DNA of 64,000 bases from Anarhynchus alexandrinus. Its lineage: Eukaryota; Chordata; Aves; Charadriiformes; Charadriidae. Of the stretch, positions 35,966 through 47,875 are shown in pieces (the stretch's first letter is position 1; every line of letters begins with the position of its first letter). Location: positions 182,298 to 246,297 of the forward strand of contig VUYV01000191.1 of NCBI GenBank assembly GCA_008711295.1. Direction: 5' to 3'. The notes beneath the pieces were generated by a model. It searched no databases. It saw only the letters and a list, made by a program, of their open reading frames with translations, and had not been told where the DNA came from. A program made the translations under genes and the position numbers.

Positions 35966-38900
35966 ACCTCTGCACAGGGCATCCAGTTGACTTTATTCTA
36001 ATGAAGTATATAAGAAGTACTTACATACTCCAAGTTATGCATCTGCTGAAAGGCTTTGTCAAGTCAAATTCCAAATCCTACATTCTTTGGCATTTAAGGT
36101 CTGATTCAAAATCAGAACAGGAATGTCCAAACAGCTTTTTAAACTTATCATACTTTTATTGGTGCTTGGGCTCCTGAATTTCTTAGATATTTTCACCAGC
36201 ATACTGAAATTGAATTGAACAGCTGTTATAGATTTCCCCAAAAATTTGTACTAACAAACAGAGTCTCTAAGGCTGTATCTCACTGCAGCGGGAGTACCAA
36301 AGGGCAGGCACTTGGTAGGGGTTCATATACGGGTCTCAGCTCGTTCTTTTTGAAGTGTGCGCATGGGAAGCTGCCTAGTTTGAGTTACAAATACTAAAGT
36401 AGCTGAGTGTTCATATATTAAAAGACCAGTGAAAAGCACAGTTTGTATGTATTTTTGCAGATCGTTCAATATTGGCATTTATGAGGGAGAGGAGCAGACA
36501 TTTGAGACCAACCTCAGAATACTCTTGCTTCTAAAACAGTGGCTCCAAATTAAAGGGCTGCTACCTCAGCTAGCACGTGTGAGAAGATGAGACCAATCCA
36601 AGCTCTGCTGCAGAGGTGAAGGTCCCAACTGGAAGGGGGTCATGAGCTCAGGATGTGAAATGAGAGAACAACTGCATTAGTAAAGGAACTGGAAACCTCA
36701 CGCTGTAACAGAAAAGAAAGCCCAATTTTATTTTGATAGCTACAAATACTTTTGGACATCACTGTGTTTTCTTACCACACTGTAGAACAGGGTCTGAAGT
36801 GAAGACTTCTCGTAGTAGCTGCCTCTTTTTTTTTTTTCCCAGGGCTGCAGTGTAGAGAGCGCACTGATGACATTGCAGCATTATCTAAGTGGAAAACATA
36901 CTGCAAATTTGTGATCTAAGAGTTAAAGCCACCCTCTTCGATCAGTAGATATTTGCTCTAACAGTGTTGAACTTACTTTGGCTTTCAGCACAAGATAGCA
37001 TTGTGTGATTGTACGATTGTGGAGGTTTCATTCTAGTTTAGAGAGTCTGGATAGTTCCTCTTCTTCCTATTCAAAGCCACCGAACCAAACCCACTTCATG
37101 AGATAGTCTTTTGCTGAGATGGGCAATTTCTTGTTTGTCACTTGAACCCCCTGTATGGATGTTCTTAAGGAAACTGCGCTTATCAGAAATGCTGCTATAC
37201 GTTCCAAAAGTACTTTGGCCACCTTCAAAATATAACAGCAAGGAAGGACTAAGACAAGAAGTTGATAATAATGAGTCCTCTAAAGTGAAGAGTAGAGATA
37301 GTCACTGGTACCTTCCAAGTACTCTGCAGTGATATAATTTTTGAAGGCTTTATATCAGTGTCTAGCACGAAAGTACAACTGTTGTGAAGTAGACTGTGTC
37401 ATTACCCCATAAAGGTTATATAAATAAAACGATTATATACAAGTACAGAATGGATGAAAATTGTATCTCTTCAGTATAGCTTCCTCTGCTATTGATAAAA
37501 TTGCAAGCCCTTTGGGTACAATTTAATCCTGAAATGGCTTTCTTGGAAAAGAAAAAAAGAAAGAGGAATTTTTAATGTTTGGAGTCGCTGCTAATCTATT
37601 TTTGTTGGAAATCTTTTTGATGCCTTTTTGTTTTACAAATAACAAATGCACTATAACTTGTAAGATGTGTTAGTAGAAAGAGGCAATTTGAGGTTTAAGC
37701 TTTTAGTTTACTGTTTTGAGTTACCAGTTCTACTTAATGATTTTTTTTTCCCAAAAGAAGAGAAAAAAGCTTATATTTGCTATAATAAAGGTGGTAGAGC
37801 TATGCAAATATTCTTTCCTCTGTATGCTTGTCATCAGTGCAGTAATGAGGGTCTATTTTCATTCCAATAGGGGCAAGGAATGAGAATGAATCTTCCTTTC
37901 TTCCCACTGCTTCAGTAATACAGGGTAAAGCTCTTTCTCTATTTCCTCTGGTTCCAGATTTCCAGCTTTTCACTCAAAATGTATGACCAAGGGAGAAAGA
38001 GAATAGAACGGATTGTTAACCATGGTAATTATGGGACTCATTCATTCCTGATTACTTCGGTTCTGTCTCTCATTTATCCCAAGTGTTGGGTATAGTTTCC
38101 TCATCACTTGTCTTTCAGGAATTGATGTAAAGCACATCTCAGTCTCTGCTTTGTTGTGTGGGCTACCCTGCTGCTCCTTTCTGGTTCAGCACTTGCTTTG
38201 AACATGCCAATTTCCACCTCCAGTTTAGGGTGGGTGAGTGACAAACCAGAAGTGCTTTATTTACTCGACACCTTTGTTATTCTCTTGCTTCACACCTTCT
38301 AATTCCTCATTCATTGAGAAGAAACAATACATTTGACAAGTCACATAATGCAAATAAGAAATAGTGAATGATGAATGGCAAATAGAGGTAACACTTTATT
38401 GTCATTTACCTTAAGACCTCTTTTCACCACTCTGGCATTACAAAAGGATCTCAAAGTAAAAGAACACACTTGTTTAGGGATTCCTTTCGGCTGACAGATG
38501 GGTGGAAGGGAACTCATTAAAAATAAGTGTAAGCAATAGTAAACAAACAAATCGCCTCAAAAGACAAATCATTCAAACCATTTACAAGTATGTATGAATA
38601 ATGTCGGAGAGACTTGAGCTCGCTTTTGGAAAACAGACTAAACAATTGCATTACATGTCACGTGTCACTAGTAATTTCTCCCATACTTACAAAACGATCT
38701 CATCTCAGACTAAGTTTGGAGGCAAAAAGATCAGACTTACGGTGAAATGAATGAAGCTGCACATCTTTAAGAGATGGCACTTTTATAATTACGATGGACG
38801 CTGATATCTGTAAAGTGCTTTGATGGGAACTGTACACACAGAGAAAGAGGCAATCTGTTACATCCTTTATACTGACTTGGAAATCAGAGACCATGATGTG

Positions 38901-39307
38901 CCAAGTTTCTGTTTAGTCAGAGACAGTGAAAGTGCAGGTCTAAGGGAATTATCGAGGATTTGGTACAGATCTAGGCTTTGGTAACTGAGTTGGGTGCTTC
39001 TTTAATCTGTGATCCTTGAAAACTTAGGCAACACATCTGGCAGGTGAGCTGCTTCATGTGCTCTGGGTCACCCACCCCACAATGCTTCTCTTCAAAGCCC
39101 TCAGCTCCCCTTCCCAACTTCTTTGCTGTTCCAATCTTTTATGGAAAAGCCAGTAAATCTGTAAAATGATCCTCTCCTTCTGAGTCAAGGGCCAATCCCA
39201 CACCAACTTGTTCAAAATACATGTGAGCGTTTGCTATTTTCATCAACTTTTTGCATAAGTCAGTAGTCACAAAGTATTATAAAAGACTTCTTCAAGCTTA
39301 GTGTAGA
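35966..39307. other. AT-rich unique DNA, no gene seen
   Basis: No recognisable repeat or exon. Open frames are short and without known domains. Confidence 0.55.
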
Positions 39308-39360
39308 ATAATAGAATCACAGAATTGTTTAGGATGGAAGGGACCTTAAAGATCATCTAA
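39308..39360 (-). mobile_element. CR1 3' tip, minus strand
   Basis: The plus-strand text 'agaatcacagaattg...aagggaccttaaagatcatct' is the reverse complement of a CR1 3' end. It stops abruptly at 39360, where a plus-strand CR1 fragment begins. Confidence 0.9.
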
Positions 39361-39634
39361 TGGTGCCCAGTGATAGGACAAGAGGTAACGGGCACAAACT
39401 AGACCATAGGAAGTTCCATTTAAACCTGAGGAGGAACTTTTTTACTTTGAGGGTGGCAGAGCACTGGCACAGGCTGCCCAGAGAGGTGGGGGAGTCTCCC
39501 ACTCTGGAGCCATTCCAAACCCACCTGGACGCCGTCCTGTGCAACCGTTGGAGGTGCCCCTGCTCTGGCAGGGGAGTTGGACTGGGTGAGCTCCAGAGGT
39601 CCCTTCCAACCCTGACCAGTCTGGGATTCTGTGA
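39361..39634 (+). mobile_element. CR1 3' fragment, plus strand (inverted piece)
   Basis: It starts 'tggtgcccagtgataggac' (PSDRTRGN coding site) and runs to 'gggattctgtga'. One frame reads through [20 protein letters not shown]. It continues, after a gap of about 60 bases of the CR1 order, the coding piece at 39635-40271, but in the opposite orientation. Confidence 0.93.
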
Positions 39635-40271
39635 GTTATAAGTATTGATAAGATCCCCCCTCAGTCTTCTTTTTTTCTAGACTAAAAAGCCCCAAGTCCC
39701 TCAGCCTTTTCTCATAAGAAAGATGCTCCAATCCCCTAATCATCTTTGTAGCCCTTTGCTGGACCCTCTCCAGTATTTCCCTGTCCTTCCTGAACTGGGG
39801 AGCCCAGAACTGGACACAATACTCCAGATGCAGCCTCACCAGAGCAGAGTAGAGGGGAAGGATGACCTCCCTCGACCTGCTGGCCACACTTTTCTTGATG
39901 CACCCCAGGATGCCATTGGCCTTCTTGGCCACTGGGGCACATTGTTGGCTCATGGTCATCCTGTTGTCCACCAGGACTCCCATGTCCCTTTCCAGAGAGC
40001 TGCTCTCCAGGAGGTCAGCCCCTAACCTGTGCTGATGCATGGAGTTATTCCTCCCCAGATGCAGTACCCTACACTTGCCCCTGTTGAATTTAATTAGGTT
40101 CCTCTCTGCCCAGCTCCTGAGGAACGCCACTCGTTACTGATCACCATTTGGGCATCAAGCCGTCGAGCAAATCTTTGAGCGCAGCCAATTCCTTATCCAC
40201 CGAGTGGTCCATCCATCAAATCCATGTCTCTCCAATTTAGAGACAAGGATGTCGTGTGGGACAGTGTCAAT
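39635..40271 (-). pseudogene. CR1 ORF2 reverse transcriptase fragment, minus strand
   Basis: Reading from 40271 downwards on the minus strand: [20 protein letters not shown] (about 40271-40200), then a TRW-RNWL block. Two stops or frameshifts and a jump follow. The frame then runs uninterrupted from 40130 to 39638 with [53 protein letters not shown] and LGLFSLEKK. At about 40113-40120 the sequence passes from the GVPQG-type site ('gcgttcctcagg') straight to 'agctgggcagagag'. This removes roughly 55 codons that normally hold the FADD catalytic motif. The order and orientation relative to 39361-39634 show a rearrangement. Confidence 0.92.
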
Positions 40272-40290
40272 TTCATCAACTTCAATGTAC

Positions 40291-42589
40291 ATTTCCATTA
40301 GTACATCGAGTGGAAAAGGAGTGAGATCCCTACCTTCGTCCTGTCAGAGCAGAGCTAACCAACTTTTATCTCTGCTCAACAGAGGAGAAGGAGGAAGAAA
40401 GAGTGGAGGTGAGTGCAGGAAGAGCACAGTGCTAGGCTGGGGACTGGGGGTAGGAGAAGAGTAAATCACCTCTACTGTCCCATCACCCAGTCAGCACAAC
40501 CGTCTGGCCACCCGACTGACACACGCAGAAATGTCCGGCTTCTTTGCGGCTTCCATCAGGAAGGAACGGGGAGTATCCAAGAGATGTTTCTTGGGAGCTG
40601 GAATTGGAAACAGAAAACAGGAGATGCTCTTTTCTTCTGGCTTTACTATAACAGAAATGGCAGCTCTAATATTCCCTAGCCCAGAGTAACAAGTTCAAAT
40701 TTGCTTATATTTTGAAATATAAACACTCAAAACACTTCATCTCATCAGTCATATTGCATCCCGGTGACCATGTTAGCAGTTAGCTCAGAGGTGGTAAGAA
40801 GGGAGATATATTACTGCATAAAGCATAGTTACAACTGTAAAGGTTGAATTACACTTTCAAAGTGGAATCCATCCATTAATAACTCAGACCAGGTTTTTCT
40901 CCTAAAGCTAAATCAATGAATTCTATTAAACGATTATTTTTTTGTGTGTGTGGTTCATACTTTTTATTCCAAAGAGGATATTATTTGAAATTTCTATTAT
41001 AATACACCTGTCATTAACAGTTCTGGAAAAGATAATGAGCCCCTAGGAAGCCATAGGGAGCAGTTATTCATGCGAACTGAACCACCTTCTCCACCGGGTG
41101 CAGAGTTCAGTCTATCCCTAAACCACCAGAGGACAGAGAAAAGTCTCTGGTCTCCCTTGAAGAATCCACCATAAGACTGTGCCACCAGTGCAGTGCCCTT
41201 GATGAGAAACTTGCCACCCTGTTGCAGTGACCCAACGGTTTTTAACGGCTCCTGCGGTAAGAGCGGTGATCCTTGAATAGTGGTATTTCCTCACACACCC
41301 CTCAGATCTAAGTGGAATAATATCTAGCATAAGAATGTAACAGCATTACGAGATGTTTCTGATGTTTTATCTTTCAGTTCACTCTTTGTGTTTTCTGGAT
41401 GAAGTTGTGAAGGAAAATGGTAATAAGAGTTCTGGTTGAGCAGTTTAATTACTTTTTAGACGAGTCCCCTGTAGTGATAACACTCCGGTTTCTTCTGCCT
41501 TTGACACGAGAGTTGTCTGGGGACCGAAGGAGGCCGGGGGAGGGAGAAAAGAGGAAAATGAATCTTCCCAAGTAATCCTAAACAGAGCAAAGAACTGCAA
41601 TGTGTCTGCTTTCTCTCCCAGATTGTGTCACAGAAAACTCGCCTTTGTTTCGGGACTGAAACATGCCGATTCAAATTGGTACTTATCGTCTCTCTTGGCA
41701 AGTTAAACATCATCAGTGGTAATGTTTTTAATTGGAACTGATTCATACGGCGCCAGCAGAGTTCCTGTGGAAGTCGGTTTTGCACAAGGGAGCGAGAGGG
41801 ATGAGCTCAATGAAACAGGGAACAAACCAATTACAGAGGTCAAACTGAACAATAAACCCATTTTAAATTAAATTCTTCTGAGTTAAAACATTTGGCGCTC
41901 AGACCCTGTCAGTACAACGTGTTCTGCTTCTTATATTCACCGGCTGCTGGCCAGTGCCAGGGACGCTGCCGTGGGCTTCTCTTCTGACCCGGTATCGCAG
42001 CTCTTGTGTTCTTAAAGATTGACGGCTAACAGAGCTGTATTGTCCTAATATCCCAAGTCAGACATGACTAAATTAGCTCCTCACTACTTTTGGAAAGTTC
42101 TCTTTACTTTGTTTTGTAGTGCTGTGAAGCAAAAAACATCAAAACTACCGCTTAAAAAAAATAAATCAAACGAGACCTGCAGCTGAGGCAAGGACAAATT
42201 ATTTCAATAGGCGAGGGATTGTTTGAGTCTGTATTTCTGTTTTGAAATCTCACTCCTTTTGCTTTAGATCTTGACATGCAGCCACACTATTTTCCAAAGG
42301 ACTCGAACAGCCGTACAATTACGCACACAGCCTGCATGCATGCGCACATCAGCCCCCCAGTGGTGATTTTCAGTTGGATATATTATTCTTTGTACTTGTA
42401 TTTTTGAGTGTGAATTAAAACAAATTCTTATTTTCTGCTTTGTTTTCAAAAGCTTGCCTACAGCTTTCCTTGGCTTTTGTCTTCTCCTTTTATCATTTGA
42501 GCAATGGGACATGAAATGAAGAAAAGAAAGATCAAGAAAATGATAGAAGGTTTGGAAAGTAAGATCTGTGAGGGGAGAAAAAGGTTAAT
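40291..42589. other. unique DNA with candidate conserved noncoding element
   Basis: No gene is recognised. About 41440-42010 is repeat-free and CpG-containing ('catacggcgccagcagag', 'accggctgctggcc') with AATTA/TTAAT cores, so it may be conserved noncoding DNA. The 109-codon minus-strand frame at 41456-41785 in this stretch has no known domain. Confidence 0.4.
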
Positions 42590-42972
42590 AAGATAAGTGG
42601 GATGTTCAATCTAAAGAAAAGAAGACTTCGGAAAAACATGATAGCTCTCTACAGATATGTAAAGGGACAAGGGAAATTATTCTCATTAGTCACCCAAGAC
42701 AGAGTAATATGCTTGAGCTGTTGCAAGGAAAATGTAGGTTAAATATTATGAAAAACTTTGAAACTATAAAAACAGATAGACAATGAAACAAACTGCCAAA
42801 GGATGTTAGGGAGTCACTGTCTCCAAAGGTATCCAAGGTGAAATAGCTACTCGTCTATTGGAGATGGTTTTGCACCAAACAAATTAAAAGAAGTAACACC
42901 ACACAGGAGGGATGACATGGACAGATGACCCAGCAAAGGTCCTTTTGGATTCAAACGATTCTGGGGACGAAA
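42590..42972 (+). mobile_element. old CR1, plus strand
   Basis: A diverged CR1 3' region is recognisable from 'gggatgttcaatctaaagaaaagaag' (split here across 42599-42625), 'ggttaaatattatgaaaaac', 'aaactgccaaaggatgttagg' and the end 'aggtccttttggattcaaacgattctg'. It is more diverged than the 26-31 kb copies. Confidence 0.85.
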
Positions 42973-43726
42973 GACAATGCTTGAAGGAATGCTAAACACA
43001 GTAAGACATGAAGAAGACGGCATATAAAGTAACAAAAGAGAAAAATGGAGAGAGGGCTTTAAAAAAGTTGTACTGTTTAATAGTAAAAGAAATGAAAAGC
43101 TTTGGATTGTAATACTTAAGAAAAAAAAGAAATACCACATCACCAACACGAAGCCTAAATTTTGCCAACAGCTTTGAACACTTGCAAATATACATATCTG
43201 GGTAATGTTTTTGCACTCAGTTGTCTATGAAAGCGAGTGCAAGCATACAGAATGTAATCCAGAGCTTGTATAACCTTGCATCTCCCTTCTTTGATATATG
43301 CATCCAGGCAGAGCCTTGTTGACGGAGGGGTAGAGTGTTACTGGATTATTATAGGAGGTACTATGATTATTGGCCAGAAACCAAAATGAAATTTTTTTTA
43401 GGCTTCTTCATTTTGAGCCATAACTTGTTCTCCATATATCAATATTAATTTCAGTAGAGCCACCAGAAACTGAAGATACCACGCATTATGAGGAAGAATG
43501 GTGCAATCTGGTCTCCTATCATGTGTAATAACTATAACTATTTATTAAGCATGAGGATCATTTATGACTTCATATTTCCCATTCCACTGAGAGAAAAGAT
43601 TAACATACATTTCCTATACACTTTGGCTTGATAATGCAATTCCAGAGTCTAAATTAATTAGGAACAGTGACATTCATCCAATGAGAAATCCCAAATAAGG
43701 ACACATTGCTTACACCTTATCAGGAA
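42973..43726. other. AT-rich unique DNA, no gene seen
   Basis: Nothing recognised. The minus-strand frames at 42847-43216 are by-products of A-rich DNA. Confidence 0.55.
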
Positions 43727-43990
43727 GTGGAGCGATAGGATGAGGGGTAATGGTTTTAAACTGAAGGAGGGGAGATTTAGATGAGATATTAGGAAGAAAT
43801 TCTTTCCTGTGAGGGCGGTGAGCCCCTGGCGCAGGTTGCCCAAAGAAGCTGTGGCTGCCCCATCCCTGGAGGTGTTCAAGGCCAGGTTGGACGGGGCTTG
43901 GAGCAACCTGGGCTGGTGGGAGGTGTCCCTGAACAGGTTGAACTGGATGAGCTTTAAGGTTCCTTCCAACCCAAACCATTCTATGATTCG
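43727..43990 (+). mobile_element. CR1 3' end, plus strand
   Basis: It starts 'gtggagcgataggatgagg' and ends 'accattctatgattcgg'. Same class as 26384 and 28176 ('gctgtggctgccccatccctgg'), with a small deletion that turns 'gcccagggcaggggggttgg' into 'gaacaggttgaactgg'. The following 309 bp to 44299 hold nothing recognisable. Confidence 0.95.
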
Positions 43991-44299
43991 GTAAAAAGTA
44001 TCAGCATGGCCATATCTGGGGACACACACAACATTTCTGCACCCCACTTTCATGTTGCTTAGGATGAAGAGAGAGAGGTGATTGACTGCTTTTGTGTGGA
44101 CTCAGGTGTGCTGGAGCCACTGCAAACCCGGTGTGGCAGGTCTGAAGCCTTTGCTTGAGCTCATGCATCAAGCAAATGAGGGTTGCATTGTAGCACCACA
44201 GGTCAGAAGGAGATTATTTTCACCAGCATATGTATTCGCAGAAGTAGTAGTAGATTTTCAGGCTTCTTATCCAGTGACTGCACTGCATGCAAAGCTACA

Positions 44300-44547
44300 C
44301 AGAATCACAGAATCACAGAATGGTCAGTGTTGGAAGGGACCTCTGGAGATCTTCTAGTCCAACCCCCTGCCAGAGCAGGGTCACCCAGAGCAGGTTGCAC
44401 AGGAACGCATCCAGGCAGGTATTGAATATCTCCAGAGAAGGAGACTCCACACCTCTCTGGGCAGCCACTGCCAGGGCTCTGCCACCCTCAAAGTGAAGAA
44501 GCTTATCCTTATGTTCAGATGGAATTTCCTCTGTCCAGGCTGGTGTT
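44300..44547 (-). mobile_element. CR1 3' end, minus strand
   Basis: On plus the text begins 'agaatcacagaatcacagaatgg' (tail) and continues 'aagggacctctggagatcttctagtcc' up to 'ggaatttcctctgtccagg'. It belongs to the 'gagggtggcagag' class of 236-1231. Its tail faces the tail of the plus-strand copy at 43727-43990. Confidence 0.95.
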
Positions 44548-47048
44548 TTCTTGCACATGGAGTTTTTGGTTTTGCTTCCTTCTTAATTAATTTTTAAATC
44601 ATTTTGCCGCTGTTTCTGTGGGTTTCTGGAAACTTACTCTCCGTTTTTCAGCCTGTCACTACACCTTTCTGCTCTGTGACTTCTCCAGAGATGGCAGTGG
44701 GAGGCTGTAGGCATTGTGCTGGCCACGAACGGTGACAAGGCACTGGTGGACCATGCGCAGTCCAGTAGTTATGGCTGTATCCCACAAAAATCATCTGCCA
44801 CTAACTTGGGCTTTACCCAATACCGTGGTGAAACAATTTAGGCGCCATGTCCCACGTAAGTCTCACTAAACATGTTTATATTTATAGACAGGACTGAGGA
44901 AAAAGCAAAACAAAGTACAGACCCTGGTTAGCTCCTTAACATCAATACTTGCATAATAACTTGGACTGTGGTATTGTATCATTACAGTTATTTTATTTTA
45001 TCAATCTTACCTCCAATCTCAGTCTTTCTTTGACACACTGCACAGTCTGTCTTGTCTCTTGATTCTTTCAGTCAAGGATCATGCGAGCGTAATCACACCA
45101 GAAAAACCTTCAAATGCTGACAAACACAGTAAATGAGATATAATGAACGTTTACATGTTGGGTACATGGATATTATTGAAATATTATTGAAGAAAAATCC
45201 AACCAAAGCTAAACTGTTATCTGTCATTTCTGTATTTTAGCCAAATACGGCCATCTAAGCATAAATTCAGAAGTTCAGGTGGTTTCTCTGGATAATTCTT
45301 TATGGGAAATCTCTGCTCGGTTAGGCAGATACTCTTCTATACATGTGAGGGTGGAAGAAGGTGCCTACAAATCATGGTTGCTCAAAGTGCCATGACAATC
45401 TTACACTGTCTTCTGTCTGAACTCTTCTGTTTCTGTTACTATGGAATTAAATAACATAGAAATTGCTTTCTGTTGGTGTGACATTATGTAAAGTATTGGT
45501 TTCTTTTCTGTTGCTTGATTAATACTTCCAAGATTTGTAGATGTCTTAAAATTAGAGGAAAAATAAAACAAAAGGTTTTTCAAGGAGTCTGAAGACAAAA
45601 TTAAACACCTATTAGAAAATTCAGATGTTTGTGTTATCTAAGATCATGATGCAGAAAGTTAAAAAGCATTTTTAAGAATATTGGTTGTTAACTCTTGGGC
45701 ACGAGATTTTTGGTTTTTTCCTTCCTCTTTGGTCTGGACTTTTGTTCAGTCAGATTTCACAAAATCAAGTTTCAACACTTTAAAACACTGAGATTTTCCT
45801 GCAACAAGGTCATTGATGCAGTACTATTAGCTGATACCCAAAGGAGATCATTTATTAATTTCTGACTGTCAGGTTTCTCTTATTATTAATAAAGGTAATT
45901 TATAAATATTTTTTTCTAGACAAACATAATTGAAATATTTAATGTACTTTATACCTTTGAAATTTAGTCTTGTAAAAAACGACAGCCAATTCCCACTTCC
46001 CACTAAAGTAATGAAAATAAGACTTGAGGAGGACCCTGCCAGGAGGCCAGGTTGGCATTCTTTTCAGCAAAGCATATTCAAGACCAAATATGTTTTTATA
46101 TTGATATATGTTCTTTTATATGTTAATCTAGTTCTTAATACTTTTGCTCTGGGGCTTCTCGGCACACCCATTACCAGAAGAGGAGTTCACATTGGCAAAA
46201 TTAAATTATTTGTGCCAAGGGTTAACTGAATCCATGGTAAATCCTTTACTTTCTTTTTCTGTTTATGTAAACTGCTGGTCTATACTCTAAAAAAACACGT
46301 TTATTTTTTAAATTTAATTGCAAAGCTAATTTTACAACTGTTTAATAATGCTCTTCAGTTTTGTTTTATGTAATCCTATGTATCTGAAAATATACAAAGC
46401 AGTCTTCTCAAAGAATGAACGTGATGCAAGACCCCAAAGACATGTGTAACGAACCAAGGACCTCCTAGACCTCAATTTACATAGCCAAATCCTTTCCTCT
46501 CAACCTTAAATCCTTAAAACACAATTTATTTAATCCCTGCTACAGTCAAACACACCGAGCGTGTGTAACAATACATCAAAATCATTAGCACAAAACCTTA
46601 AAATAGTGTATTGAATTTGTATAAAACAGCTAAATCCTTTGAGGTCTCAGGTGTCACATCTACCCTGTCTGAAGGAAACGCTGCTTTAAGAGTTGGTACC
46701 AAAATGATATTGCTGGTTCTTGTGTCCGAGTCCTACAACATAACGCGCTTCCAGCAATAATTTTTCAATATCAAAAAGGGGAGACGAGACAACTCCCAGA
46801 GGTGACACCGGAGTATATTGCTTTTCATCTCCAAGGGGTTGGTCACACTGTAGTTGTAGATGCGAATTATGATTTTATGGTGTATTCAAGCTAATTCTAA
46901 ACCATCGCAATTGCGGGTTGCATGGTAGCTGCAGACCCAGCGCTGCGCAGGCTCTGGTGGGGTTTACTGCACCTCTCCGGAACTATTCAAATACTGGGTT
47001 AATCTTTGGGAAACCACAGATACACTTTTGGGGTTTAACTGGTGGAAG
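44548..47048. other. AT-rich unique DNA, no gene seen
   Basis: No interspersed repeat is recognised. About 46700-47000 has more CpGs and small palindromes ('gcaattgc', 'gcgctgcgc') but no clear function. Confidence 0.5.
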
Positions 47049-47875
47049 TCAGCTTGTGTAGGAATGCTTAACCTGCAGCTCAGGCACAGCGAAGGTCACT
47101 AGCACAAATTTAGCCCAAAGGTCTGCTGACTGTTTAATTGCCTGAACAAAAGGAGTAAAATGAAATGGAATGAAATTCTCCAAGTCCAAATCTTGAGGAA
47201 GATATGTCCGTCTATGAAACCCCACAGTCACATGCATCACTTGGTGGTGGAGGGAGGTAATACACATGCGTTGCAAGCTGATCCCTGAAGCTACTCTATT
47301 CATGCTACAAATTAGGGGCTCCTGCTCTGTTATTGTGCCTACGTTCTGAATTTCTGCCTCTGGAACAGAATTTTTTTTTTTTTTTGTCCTAGGGAAGGGT
47401 AAAATTTTCCAAAACACTTTACTTTCAATGTCAGATAACGTGCCAGCACGTAAAAGCCTAAATCCCAAAGGCTCAGGGTCTTGAATTGTTTGTGTCATCT
47501 TTGAAAATGGATTTGGAAGCCTGATTTTTTTCTGAGATCCTTTGGTAAGATGTTCCTCCTGTGCCCTATCAGGTTTATTCCCTTGGAATAACGCATTTTT
47601 AAAGTTACCTCTGACGTTAACGGTCTGGCCAAAGAGGAGGCCAGAGTAGATTTGTTGGAGTAGTTACTGTACTTCGGCGTTAGTGACAGGGGTACCACGC
47701 GGTAAGTGTCAACACTCCATAACGGTTCGGTAACCATGAATCTGCATTTAAACTGGACTGGTGATCCAGGCAACCTAAAGAAAGGTTTTTGGAGGGGTTT
47801 TGCATACTGGGAAGGTTTACAGCTTGTTTCTTTACGCAGCCCTATTTTTGCTGAAAGCTGGGGCTGATTCATCAT
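47049..47875 (-). other. two overlapping unexplained open frames
   Basis: On the minus strand one frame is stop-free from 47663 to 47049 (204 codons plus stop; first ATG at 47498). A second frame is open from 47875 to 47495 (126 residues, starting MMNQPQL and including LWSVDTYRVVPLSLTPKYS). The second frame's TGA overlaps the first frame's ATG. Both are open together over 47495-47663. A run of 15 T on plus (47371-47385) lies inside the longer frame and encodes lysines. I recognise no family or domain. It could be a decayed gene, an exon pair or chance. The length of the first frame is above what I would expect in AT-rich DNA. Confidence 0.2.

Noticed and set aside
39723..40025. 100-codon plus-strand frame
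   Set aside because: It is antisense to the CR1 RT fragment at 39635-40271.
39361..40271. Twin-priming inversion as the origin of the CR1 rearrangement
   Set aside because: Twin priming leaves the element's 3' end at the insertion edge; here it lies in the middle, against the other piece.
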